From Pseudomonas sp. ANT_H4 (lineage in GTDB: Bacteria > Pseudomonadota > Gammaproteobacteria > Pseudomonadales > Pseudomonadaceae): 64,000 nucleotides of DNA. Each line of letters starts with the position of its first letter. Positions within the stretch are counted from its first letter, which is position 1. Of this stretch, positions 33,457-42,063 are shown one piece after another. The notes under the pieces were generated by a model. The model made no database searches and was not told the origin of the DNA. It worked only from the letters and a program-made list of their open reading frames with translations. The translations under genes were made by a program, and so were the position numbers. Location of the stretch: positions 85,682-149,681 of the forward strand of contig NZ_VOBG01000014.1 in the NCBI RefSeq assembly GCF_008369295.1, read 5' to 3'.

Positions 33457-35178
33457 TTACAGGAAGAAATCCATGCGGAAGTAGATCGGCGCTTCGCGCT
33501 CGCTCATCACTGCCGGGCGTTCCAGAGAATGGGCAAAGGTCACGCTGGTGCTGACGTATTTGCCGCGGGCGAACAGCTCCAGGGAGTTGCTCGAGACCCG
33601 GCCGTGCACTTCACCGTTGTAACGGTCGTTGCTGATCACGCCCTGGTCGTAGCCGACGCTTGCGCCGTATTCGGCAAAGGCCGGGCGCATCCAGTCCCAG
33701 GTCACCGGGCGAGCCCAGCGCACGTCGTTGCGCCAGTAGCCGCCGCTGTCGCCGGTGAGCTGCTGGTCTTTAAAACCGCGTACCGAGGCCGAACCGCCGA
33801 GGCTCATGCGCTGGGGGCTGAACAGGATGTCTTCACTGCGTTGGCCGGTGGCCAGGCTGGAGAAACTGAACGACTCGCCCCACAGCGTGAACGGCTGCAA
33901 GTAGCTGACGGTGGCGGTGTATTTGCGGTAGCGCGCGTTGGGCTGGCGATTGCCGTACTGATCGCGCTCGTTTTCAGCTTGGGCATCGAAGGCGCCGATA
34001 CCGTTCTGCATGCCCAGGTCGAGGTTGACGAAGGCATTGCCGATGCGTCGGCCGTGGTTGATGCCCAGCTGCAGTTCGCTGAGGCGGTTGCTGCTGGGCT
34101 CGGTGCGGACGTCGAGGATGTAGTTGTTGGTGCGCAGGTGCGACACGCCGACGTTCACCGACGTCTTGCTCACGTCGTCACGATGGATCACCCGCTCGGC
34201 GCGCAGTTGGTGGTTCTCGTTGTCGCCGTTCTGCTTGAACTTGTAGTCGTTGGTCACGCCGTAAGTGCGGTAATCACTCTCGCTGTAGGTGTAGCTGAAG
34301 TTCCACCAGCCCCACGGCACGTTGTAATACAGCATGGAGTTTTTCGAGGTTTTCTGGTGGTCGCTGACGGCATCGTGGCCGCCGCGCAGTACCAGTTGGT
34401 CAGCCAGGCCCAGCGGGCTGTCCCACTCAAGGCCTGCGCCCCACTGCTGTTCGCCGGTGCTTTTCTGCCCGTCGTTGTTGCGCGACAAGCTGGTGCGCCA
34501 GGGCTTTTGCGGGGCATTTTTCACCAGCACTTCGCTACCGCCTACCTCGCTGCCAGGGGCCAGTTCCATCTGCGCCTGTTTCGACGGCAGGCGGTTCAAC
34601 TGGTCCACCAACTGCTCGATTTCCCGCAGGTTGAGCTGCTCTCCGACTTTGCCGGGAAAAGCCATGGCCAGTTCGCGTTCGGACAGGTTGCTGCCCTGGG
34701 CACCCTTCATGCCTTCGAGCTTGCCCTCGACCACCAGCACGCTCAGGTGGCCGCTGGACAGGTCCTGCTGCGGCAAGTAGGCGCGGCTGGTGACCATGCC
34801 CTTGTCGATGTAATAGTCGGTGATGACCTTGAGCAGCCCGTTGAGCTGGGTGACGCCCAGGCACTGGCCAATATAGGGTTTGAGCAGACGCACGCGGTCA
34901 GTGGCGGACAGACTGTCGGCGCCCTTGAGTTCGATGTCCTTGATGGGAAAGCAGCGGCTGTCCACCGGAGCGGCGGGCACAACGGGCTTGGCTTCTTTAC
35001 CGGGCAGTTCCTTGAGTTCTTCAAGGCGCCGGCGCTGTTCTTCCAGCAGGCGATTTTGCCGGTCGCGGATCAGGTCTTGATCCCCTGGCGTGGGTGCGGC
35101 AACCGCGCTGTTCAAAACAAGGCAGGCAAGCAGCGAGATACACAGCAGATACCGAATCCGAGGCAATAACGAAGACAT
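33457..35178 (-). CDS. TpsB-type outer-membrane transporter (FhaC/ShlB/CdiB family)
   Basis: This 573-residue two-partner-secretion pore has a signal peptide (1-28). A Gln/Arg/Glu-rich helix H1 follows (about 35-60, RDRQNRLLEEQRRRLEEL), then two POTRA domains (about 75-230; CFPIKDIELKG, then VEGKLEGMKG) and a 16-strand barrel. The conserved loop-6 motif VRGF lies at about 470 and the last strand ends in YFRMDFFL. It lies 25 nt upstream of tpsA. The start at 35178 gives a standard signal peptide; a frame from 35235 would add 19 residues. It secretes and anchors the haemagglutinin. Confidence 0.92.
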   Translation of the reverse strand: MSSLLPRIRYLLCISLLACLVLNSAVAAPTPGDQDLIRDRQNRLLEEQRRRLEELKELPGKEAKPVVPAAPVDSRCFPIKDIELKGADSLSATDRVRLLKPYIGQCLGVTQLNGLLKVITDYYIDKGMVTSRAYLPQQDLSSGHLSVLVVEGKLEGMKGAQGSNLSERELAMAFPGKVGEQLNLREIEQLVDQLNRLPSKQAQMELAPGSEVGGSEVLVKNAPQKPWRTSLSRNNDGQKSTGEQQWGAGLEWDSPLGLADQLVLRGGHDAVSDHQKTSKNSMLYYNVPWGWWNFSYTYSESDYRTYGVTNDYKFKQNGDNENHQLRAERVIHRDDVSKTSVNVGVSHLRTNNYILDVRTEPSSNRLSELQLGINHGRRIGNAFVNLDLGMQNGIGAFDAQAENERDQYGNRQPNARYRKYTATVSYLQPFTLWGESFSFSSLATGQRSEDILFSPQRMSLGGSASVRGFKDQQLTGDSGGYWRNDVRWARPVTWDWMRPAFAEYGASVGYDQGVISNDRYNGEVHGRVSSNSLELFARGKYVSTSVTFAHSLERPAVMSEREAPIYFRMDFFL

Positions 35179-35554
35179 GTTCGATCCATCGAAAAACAAG
35201 GGCGGCAAACTACCATCGAACTCCAGGACGGCCAAGAATCTGGCTTAGTTGGATTCGATAATTAATAAGTTCGTAAGCCATTTATTAAAAACAACTAAAA
35301 AATCAAGTAACGATTACCAACTTGTATTTGGAATTTTTATTCCGACAAGCGGTAACAGTTTTGATGCAGGTCTCGTCAAGGCTCTAGAGAGTTGCCACTA
35401 GTTAGCCACCAACCTTGCGTCGAGATTGATTAGTAGCCAGAAGAGAGGAAAAGTTCACGAGCCTTTTGTGAATTGGATCCCATATTTGAATGTTGATCGT
35501 TGCCACACTCTGTGGGACGCGGAGCGTGGCAACGATCATCAACAGAGGCTGTAT
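35179..35554. other. AT-rich intergenic region upstream of tpsB with a hairpin downstream of pgaD
   Basis: From 35240 to 35400 the DNA is strongly AT-rich and should hold the tpsB promoter; I could not fix a -35/-10 pair with confidence. At 35491-35543 an imperfect palindrome (TGTTGATCGTTGCCAC and GTGGCAACGATC...CAACA) lies past the pgaD stop and may end that transcript or be a REP-like unit. I see no gene here. Confidence 0.55.
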
Positions 35555-36031
35555 TTAGCCCACTTCCTTGACCCGCCCCCGCACCAGCTTCAACCCCACC
35601 CGCTCCACCTCACGGGACACATGAGCGGTCACTTCCCGCACCCCACCGTCTTGGTCGTTATGAATCACCAACACCCCCGGCCGGCGCAGTTGTTCCAACT
35701 CGCCCTCGGCCAGGCTGAAACTTTCGCTCAAGCCTTTATCACTCAGGGCCTTGCCCGCAGCTCTGCGCTGGGCAAAACGCTTGCCCCGGCGTTGTTGATA
35801 ACGTGCCCAACTGATCAGCAGCACCGCGTTAAATACCGCAATCCACAGGTAAATCTGCAAGGTATTCAAGGCCGCGAAAATCGGCGCATCCAGGCGCGGG
35901 CCGCCGTGGGTTTCCAGCATCGGCACCAACCCGCGTACCAACAAAATAATCAACCCGGCCCAGGCCATCAGGGTCAGGAATACATCGATTGCCCACATCA
36001 CCGGGCGCTGAGAGGTTCGAATCAGGTTCAT
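35555..36031 (-). CDS. pgaD: PgaD, PNAG synthase accessory subunit
   Basis: This 158-residue inner-membrane protein has two transmembrane helices (about 12-32 and 52-72) and a cytoplasmic C-terminal tail with the conserved VIHNDQDGGVREV segment. PgaD partners with PgaC, and the pair jointly binds c-di-GMP to switch on PNAG synthesis in E. coli. The ATG at 36031 overlaps the pgaC stop by 4 nt; a longer frame would add 56 residues antisense to no known domain. It is last in pgaABCD. Pseudomonas PgaD is weakly conserved, so the call leans on operon position and topology. Confidence 0.88.
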   Translation of the reverse strand: MNLIRTSQRPVMWAIDVFLTLMAWAGLIILLVRGLVPMLETHGGPRLDAPIFAALNTLQIYLWIAVFNAVLLISWARYQQRRGKRFAQRRAAGKALSDKGLSESFSLAEGELEQLRRPGVLVIHNDQDGGVREVTAHVSREVERVGLKLVRGRVKEVG

Positions 36032-37374
36032 GGCTGCACTTCCTTTTGGGGGGCTTTGATTCCGCGATCCGGACTGACCCAGCGCGCGCGCTTCTGGTGT
36101 TGGCGGAACAGCACTTTGGGGAAACTCACCAGCGTGGTGAACAGGCTGACCAGCCAGAACACCAGCGGGTACCAGACGGTCCAGAACAGGGTTTTCCACA
36201 GGCCGCGCTCATAACGGCGGTCGATCATGATGCTCACGGCGAACTGCACCAGGCACACCACCGCCAGCAGCAAACCGGTGAAGGCCGGTGGCATCAACGA
36301 ATCCACGGCAATCGCTTGCGGCAACGGAACAATTTTGCCCACGCCCCAGAAGATCACCGACAGCAGAAAAGTGAAGGCCCAACCGGTGGACAGGCAGTAC
36401 TCGAACAGCAACGGCCACAGGTAGCGATGGCGCCATTGCCAGATGCCACGGATATTTTTGAACAGTACTTCGGCGCCGCCCTGGGCCCAGCGCAGGCGCT
36501 GCTTCCACAAGCCGCCGAGGGTTTCCGGCATCAGAATCCAGCACAGGGCGCGGGGTTCGTAGAAGATGCTCCAGTGGTCCAGTTGCAGCTTCCAACTGAC
36601 GTCGATGTCTTCGGTAATCATGTCGGTGCTCCAGTAGTCGACCCGGTCCAGGGCCGCACGACGGAACGCCACCACCACGCCGGAGACGGTGAAGATCCGC
36701 CCGAACACCCGCTGGGTACGCTTGATCAAACCGATGATCGAGGAGAACTCGCCCACCTGCACCCGGCCGATCAATGTGGAGCGCGTGCGGATGCGCGGGT
36801 TGCCGGTGACCGCACCCAATCGCGGGTTGTCGAGCATCGGCGCCACCAGGTAGGCCGCCGCATTGCGGTCGAGCAAGGCATCACCGTCGATGCACACCAG
36901 GTACTCACTGCGAGCCGCCACCGCCCCCATGCGCAGGGCAACCGCCTTGCCCTGGTTTTGCGCCAGGTGCAGCACTCGCAGGCGCGGCTCCCGCAACGCC
37001 AGGGCATCGAGCACGGCGGCGGTGTTATCGCTGGAGCCGTCGTTGATGGCGATTACTTCGATGTTCGGGTACTGCTGGGCCAGCGCGGCGCCGATGGTGT
37101 CGGCGGCGTTGTCGCCTTCGTTGTAGCAAGGGATCAGGATCGAGATCAGCGGGTTGCCCGCCAGCACCGGCGCCGGAGTGTCATCGGCCCACGGCCAGTG
37201 GCGCTCCCAGTGCAGCCAGAAGTACAGGCCACCGGCGATCCACAGCCCGGACATGAACAGTGGGTAAAAAAACACGAAGTCCATCAGGAACTGCCCGGTG
37301 ACCAGAAAGATCAGGCCCAGGGGCACGCCCAACACCAGGGATAAGACGAGTAAAGCCAGGATTCTGTCGAACAT
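36028..37374 (-). CDS. pgaC: PgaC, poly-beta-1,6-N-acetylglucosamine synthase (GT2)
   Basis: This 448-residue processive glycosyltransferase of the inner membrane polymerises UDP-GlcNAc. Two N-terminal helices precede the GT2 domain (about 75-300) with ILIPCYNEG, INDGSSDNT, CIDGDALLDR (the D-x-D), TEDIDVSW (the general base region) and QRLRWAQGG (Q-x-x-RW). Three or so helices close the protein. It is separated from pgaB by 3 nt and overlaps pgaD by 4 nt, a tight translational unit. All catalytic motifs are intact. Confidence 0.95.
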   Translation of the reverse strand: MFDRILALLVLSLVLGVPLGLIFLVTGQFLMDFVFFYPLFMSGLWIAGGLYFWLHWERHWPWADDTPAPVLAGNPLISILIPCYNEGDNAADTIGAALAQQYPNIEVIAINDGSSDNTAAVLDALALREPRLRVLHLAQNQGKAVALRMGAVAARSEYLVCIDGDALLDRNAAAYLVAPMLDNPRLGAVTGNPRIRTRSTLIGRVQVGEFSSIIGLIKRTQRVFGRIFTVSGVVVAFRRAALDRVDYWSTDMITEDIDVSWKLQLDHWSIFYEPRALCWILMPETLGGLWKQRLRWAQGGAEVLFKNIRGIWQWRHRYLWPLLFEYCLSTGWAFTFLLSVIFWGVGKIVPLPQAIAVDSLMPPAFTGLLLAVVCLVQFAVSIMIDRRYERGLWKTLFWTVWYPLVFWLVSLFTTLVSFPKVLFRQHQKRARWVSPDRGIKAPQKEVQP

Positions 37375-37377
37375 GGG

Positions 37378-39375
37378 TCAAGGATTCCACTGGTTGGAAA
37401 GGGCCGGACGCACGGTGTTCAGGTCCGGCGAGTTCTCCAGGAAGTTGTCGGGGTAGTAGCCAAAACTGGTGACGCCCTGGCGCTTGAGCACGCCCATCCA
37501 CTCGGCCATTTGCGCGCCGGAAAGATCAGGCGCGGCGGCGGTGCGCCAGTCCTTGGCTTGCAACTCGAAGACCGTGCGTTGCAGGGCGCCGGGGCGGACC
37601 TTGACGGTGGCCACCAGCTTTTCCAGCCAGGCGTTGGAGTCTTCAAGGCTCTGGCCTTCCATCAGCGGCATAGCCATGGGCGCGGTCCAGTCGTAGCTCT
37701 GGAGGAAGTCATCGAGGTTCTGGGCAAACCAGGCTTCGCTGCCAGGGTTAAGCATTGGCTCGGCGAAAATATTGCGTGCGGTCTGCACTTGCGAACCGCG
37801 AAGTTTGCGGACCTTGGCGGTCAACTCGTGGGTGAAATCGATCAGGTATCGGCTCTTGAAGCGGGTCCAGCGCTGCATCACCGCAGGGTCGGCACGCAAG
37901 GCTTCAATACTGTCTGGCAGGCCGTTGGCGGCATAGGCCTTGAGGGCGGCGGGGCTGGCGTCTTCAAAATCGGAGAGCACCGCATCATCGTGGAACAGCA
38001 CGCCGTCGATGGCATTGATGCGGGCCAGGTCTTCGTAAATCTCGCCAATGATCTGCCGCACCTTGGGATCAAACGGCGACAGGCGCTGGTATTGGTCCGG
38101 GTCCTGGCCAACCTTGCCGGTCTGCGGGTCCCAGCGGGTGACGCGAGGCAGCTTGGCATCAAGGGCGAAGCTGAGCACCGGCATCCAGGCAAACACCCTG
38201 GCATGGGCGCGGGTGTGCAACTGCCAGGCGACGCGGTTGAACAGGTCGGCGCGCACCGGCAAATGGCGGTTGGGGAAATACAGCGAATGCACCAGCCCAT
38301 CGCCCTTGGGGTCGGCGAAGGCTTGCAGGAACACCGTGTCGGCGCCCATGTCCACCACGCGCTGGACCAATTGGTCGAGGTTGCGCGCTTCTTGCGCCTT
38401 GTCGGGGTCGTAGACGTTGTCCAGGTCCACATGCAGCACGCGCAACGGCGCCTGGGTCTGAACATTGACGATGGCATTGGCAAAGTGCTCGCCGTCCGGG
38501 TCCGAGGCCACCAGGAAACGCGGGCTGCTCATCAGGTTGCCGAGGCTATCGAGGCCGTCTTCCAGGGTCAGGGCCATTTGATAGCCCTGCTCGTCCACCA
38601 CTCGCAACGTGGTGCCATCCGGGGCGCCATAAGGCCAGACCCACACACGCGGGGCCTTGCCGGTGACAGCGCGGATCTTGTTGGAAATACCCGCCACATC
38701 GGTACGCATCCGCGCCTGGAACTGTGCCTCGGTTTCATAGCGACCGGTGGCCGTATCAAAGCGGCGGGTGGTGGCCGCCGGTTGCAGGTTGCCCTGGGGA
38801 TTGGCCAGCACGCCCTTGTGATTGGCGTCGGTGTGGGCGGCGATTTCCACCAGGCCCGATTGCGACACTTCGCGCACCTGCTGCCAGGTCAGGAAGTCGG
38901 AACGCGGGCGCGGCGTGCCGGCGAAATCCACCGGCTGGTTTAACGGCGTGTCGATCCAGGTGCCCACCGGCGCCAGCAGCGCGTGCCAGTTGTAGGCCCT
39001 GAGGATCGGCATCACACGGGTATAGAAGCTGGCGTAGCCGTCATCGAAACTAAGCATGATGGCCTTGGGCGGCAGCTGCGGGCCGCCCTTTCGGGCCGCG
39101 AGGATCTGGTCGACGGAGACTGGCTGGTAGCCGTTTTCCCGCAACCAGGCCAACTGTTCGATCAACCGCTCGGTGCGCACCGCCACCACCGCCTGATCGG
39201 GGTCGCGGTCCTCGACATCGTGGTAGGCAATACCGAGAAAATGGTTTTTCGGCCACGGCGCTTCGTTGGCCGCCTTGGGCCGTTCGGCGGGTGGAGTAAA
39301 GGGCGCGGGTTGCTGGGCGCAAGCGCTGCTCAGCACGAATCCCAACACCAGGCAGCAGCGGGAAAGAATGGACAT
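37378..39375 (-). CDS. pgaB: PgaB, PNAG N-deacetylase lipoprotein
   Basis: This 665-residue periplasmic lipoprotein (lipobox near Cys19) partially deacetylates PNAG before export. The N-terminal CE4 deacetylase domain (about 40-290) shows IAYHDVEDRDPDQ, LSFDDGYASFYTRV and EIAAHTDANHKG, the metal-binding motifs. The C-terminal GH153-like domain (about 310-640; HVDLDNVYDPDKAQEARN, VLFHDDAVLSDFED) binds and hydrolyses the polymer. The length and domain order match E. coli PgaB. It lies between pgaA and pgaC with short gaps. Confidence 0.95.
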   Translation of the reverse strand: MSILSRCCLVLGFVLSSACAQQPAPFTPPAERPKAANEAPWPKNHFLGIAYHDVEDRDPDQAVVAVRTERLIEQLAWLRENGYQPVSVDQILAARKGGPQLPPKAIMLSFDDGYASFYTRVMPILRAYNWHALLAPVGTWIDTPLNQPVDFAGTPRPRSDFLTWQQVREVSQSGLVEIAAHTDANHKGVLANPQGNLQPAATTRRFDTATGRYETEAQFQARMRTDVAGISNKIRAVTGKAPRVWVWPYGAPDGTTLRVVDEQGYQMALTLEDGLDSLGNLMSSPRFLVASDPDGEHFANAIVNVQTQAPLRVLHVDLDNVYDPDKAQEARNLDQLVQRVVDMGADTVFLQAFADPKGDGLVHSLYFPNRHLPVRADLFNRVAWQLHTRAHARVFAWMPVLSFALDAKLPRVTRWDPQTGKVGQDPDQYQRLSPFDPKVRQIIGEIYEDLARINAIDGVLFHDDAVLSDFEDASPAALKAYAANGLPDSIEALRADPAVMQRWTRFKSRYLIDFTHELTAKVRKLRGSQVQTARNIFAEPMLNPGSEAWFAQNLDDFLQSYDWTAPMAMPLMEGQSLEDSNAWLEKLVATVKVRPGALQRTVFELQAKDWRTAAAPDLSGAQMAEWMGVLKRQGVTSFGYYPDNFLENSPDLNTVRPALSNQWNP

Positions 39376-39387
39376 GATCGGACTCTT

Positions 39388-41847
39388 CTAGAAGCGGTAC
39401 GTGAGGTCGACGATCAGGCGCAAATCGCTTTCGCGCTCACCGTCATAAGGTCGGCTGATCCAGCTGAGGTTGGCGCCGGTTTCCAGTACGTCGTTCCAGC
39501 GAAAGCGCTGGCCATAACCGATCAAACCGACGCCACCAGTGGAATAATCCCGCTGGCTGTAAGTGCCCGCTCCGACCTGGAACTGCTGACTCCACTGGGT
39601 CTCGTAGCGGTGATAGAGCACGTGGTTGACGTTCACCGTGGGCAGCACGCTGAAGTCCGAGCGCGGGTTGAAATACGGCGTGCCTTGCTTGCTGTTGCGG
39701 CTGGTGCCGACTTCAAGGCCCAGGTCCACTTGCACACCCGGCGAGCTGTAGACGCCTTCGCGCCCGGTCAGCAGGGCTTCGACGCGGTTGTTGCCGTCGC
39801 TGAAATGGGACGGGCTCAGGGCCAGTTTCCATTCGCGGCTTTCGTTGGCGCGCCAGCGGATAAAACCGCTGCCGCCGTTGGCGGTGATGTCGGCATTCAA
39901 TGCCCGCAGCGGGGTGGCGGCGGCGAGGTAGTCGAGGCTGCCGCCGTATTGCCAGTGATCATTGATATCCCGTGCAATCGCCAGCCGGGCGCCTTGCTTG
40001 GAACCAAAGCCGTAGGAGTGATTGGAGACTTCGGCTTCGAGGGTCATGTCACGGGTGCGCCGCTCCACGCCCAGGCGCTGCCAACGGTGCTGGCCGGTGC
40101 CTTCCTCGAAGTCGGCGGTGGCGTAGCCGACGCCGCCGAACAGGCGCCAATCCTCATCGATAGGCGGGCTGTAGAGCAGGGTTTCGATGCCAAAGTCGCG
40201 GCTGCCGACGACCGTGCCGCCGTTACTTTTGCCGGTGTAGGCCTCGACCCGCAGCTCGGCCATGTCGTGAACCTCACGCAGGCGCTTGAGGCGCTGCACC
40301 TGGCGGTTGTCCGGAGCGCGGGCGACCACATCATCGGTCAGCGCATCGAGCTGGCGCCACTCCTGCAAATCCAGGGCGGTGTGACCTTGGGAGACCTGCA
40401 GGCCGATGTCACGCGGGGCCTGGTTTTCGGTTTCCTTGAGGGCGTTTTCGGCGCGCCGTGGCCAGTCGCGGGCGCGGTACATATCGGCCTGGGCCAGGCG
40501 CAGGCCGATGTTGCCAGGGGCTTGTTTCACCAACGCCTCCAGGCCTTTTTCACTGGCTGGCAGGTCGGCGCCATAGGTGCCAGCCTGGGCCGCCAGTTGT
40601 TGGGCGTCCATCCAGGCGTCGTTGGGATTGCCGGTGGGCAGGCCCTTGAGTTCTACCCGTGGTTTTTGCGCGCTCGCGAGATTGTCGGCGACGGTGCGGG
40701 CTTCGTTGACCTGATCGTTTTCCAGCAGGGCGTAGAACAGTGCAGTGCTGTCTTCAACGTGATCGCCAGCATCCGCGTCCTTGGCCGCGAGGGCCTGACG
40801 GTACAGCGGCGCAGCTTTTTCCGGCTGGCGTTGGTCGAGGTAGGCGGCGGCGACCCAGCGCAGGGCGTAGGTGGGCAATTGCACACCCTCGCTGGTGAGG
40901 GTCTGGTAGTCGTAGATCAATTCGGCCGTGCGTGCGCGGGCCTTGAGGGCACCCAGGCGGTCGATGCGCCAGCGCACCACGTCGTCATGGGCGCTGGCGT
41001 CCGGGGTCCAGGTGGCGAGCAGTTGGTCGTAATCCTTGAGGGCGCGGTCGGCGATGACATAGCGCTCTTTTTCGCTACGGGACGCGAACTCGGCCAGGCG
41101 TACGCGCTCGGCGGCGAGGTCACCTTCCAGGCGGCGCTGGGTGATGGGGTCGAGCAAGCCGGGGTGCCGGGCGGCAAGGCGCAGGGCGGGTTCCGGCAGG
41201 CGGGCGCGTTGCAGGGCGACGAGGTATTCACCAATGACTTCGGGCCGGTTGCCGGCGCGGATGAAGGCTTGGTCGAACTCGAACAGCGCATCAAAAGGTG
41301 AGCCTGCGCGGGACAAGGCGTAACCGAGGGCCAGGCGCCGGTCCACGTCCGCAGGTTTGGCGGCCACCAGAGCTCGGGCGCGCTCCACGGCTTCGGCGGT
41401 TTGACCTGCATCGGCGAGGGTCAAGGCCAGGCCCAACTGAAGGTCTGGGTTGTTCGGTTCGCGCACCAGCGCTTGGCGATAGACCGCAATCGCCGGGGCC
41501 CAACGTTGCTGGTTGCGGTAGGTACGGGCGACGGTGGCGAGCGCTTGGGTGGTCAGGTTGCGATTGCGCCCCTGGGCCTCGTAGACCGTCAGCACTTCGG
41601 CGTCCTGACGTGCCCAACTGGCAATCAGCAGGTGATCGCTGACCTGCCCCGGCGTCTGGCGCTCGGCGGGCAATTGGCGCAGCAGGTTGAGGGCGGGCGT
41701 GTAGTTACCCGAGCGGGCCTGATGAATCAGGGCGTCATAGGCCGCATCGGCCGACGCCACGACAGGCCATAGAAGCTGGCTGCACAGGGCAACCCGGATA
41801 AACAGGCGCAATCGGCTTGGGATAGAGGGGTGAACATTACGCGACAT
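39388..41847 (-). CDS. pgaA: PgaA, outer-membrane PNAG export porin with TPR domain
   Basis: This 819-residue outer-membrane protein has a signal peptide (1-33, ending near ASADA), a TPR superhelix (about 35-500) that binds deacetylated PNAG in the periplasm, and a C-terminal beta-barrel of about 16 strands ending in DLTYRF. The start at 41847 has AAGGAAG 8 nt upstream; a longer frame from 41982 has no ribosome binding site and no signal-like N-terminus. It is first in pgaABCD. A palindromic site lies about 140 nt upstream. Confidence 0.94.
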   Translation of the reverse strand: MSRNVHPSIPSRLRLFIRVALCSQLLWPVVASADAAYDALIHQARSGNYTPALNLLRQLPAERQTPGQVSDHLLIASWARQDAEVLTVYEAQGRNRNLTTQALATVARTYRNQQRWAPAIAVYRQALVREPNNPDLQLGLALTLADAGQTAEAVERARALVAAKPADVDRRLALGYALSRAGSPFDALFEFDQAFIRAGNRPEVIGEYLVALQRARLPEPALRLAARHPGLLDPITQRRLEGDLAAERVRLAEFASRSEKERYVIADRALKDYDQLLATWTPDASAHDDVVRWRIDRLGALKARARTAELIYDYQTLTSEGVQLPTYALRWVAAAYLDQRQPEKAAPLYRQALAAKDADAGDHVEDSTALFYALLENDQVNEARTVADNLASAQKPRVELKGLPTGNPNDAWMDAQQLAAQAGTYGADLPASEKGLEALVKQAPGNIGLRLAQADMYRARDWPRRAENALKETENQAPRDIGLQVSQGHTALDLQEWRQLDALTDDVVARAPDNRQVQRLKRLREVHDMAELRVEAYTGKSNGGTVVGSRDFGIETLLYSPPIDEDWRLFGGVGYATADFEEGTGQHRWQRLGVERRTRDMTLEAEVSNHSYGFGSKQGARLAIARDINDHWQYGGSLDYLAAATPLRALNADITANGGSGFIRWRANESREWKLALSPSHFSDGNNRVEALLTGREGVYSSPGVQVDLGLEVGTSRNSKQGTPYFNPRSDFSVLPTVNVNHVLYHRYETQWSQQFQVGAGTYSQRDYSTGGVGLIGYGQRFRWNDVLETGANLSWISRPYDGERESDLRLIVDLTYRF

Positions 41848-41986
41848 GTCGTCAGCTTCCTTACCAAGGAAAGCTGTAGCGATAAATTCACCTGTACAAC
41901 ACGCATCAGGCGACCGGTATCTGATGACCCGGCCAAGCTTTCCTGGGGCGCAATATCCATGAGGGGGGTATAAAAAGGTCAATTCA

Positions 41987-41998
41987 GAACAATTGTTC
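41987..41998. promoter_or_regulatory. 12-bp palindrome upstream of pgaA
   Basis: GAACAATTGTTC is a perfect dyad about 140 nt before the pgaA start, beside the AT-rich tract GTATAAAAAGGTCAATTC. It could be an operator for the pga operon. No regulator is assigned. Confidence 0.35.
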
Positions 41999-42023
41999 AG
42001 AATTCTCCTACAAGAATTTACCG

Positions 42024-42051
42024 CCCTGTGGCGAGCGGGCTCACCACAGGG
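42024..42051. repeat. Hairpin between pgaA leader and ydgA-like gene
   Basis: CCCTGTGG and CCACAGGG form an 8-bp stem around a GC-rich 12-nt loop, 13 nt past the YdgA-like stop. A T-run lies only on the plus-strand side, so it is either a REP-type palindrome or a weak terminator for the minus-strand gene. Confidence 0.5.
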
Positions 42052-42063
42052 GGTTTTTCAGTT

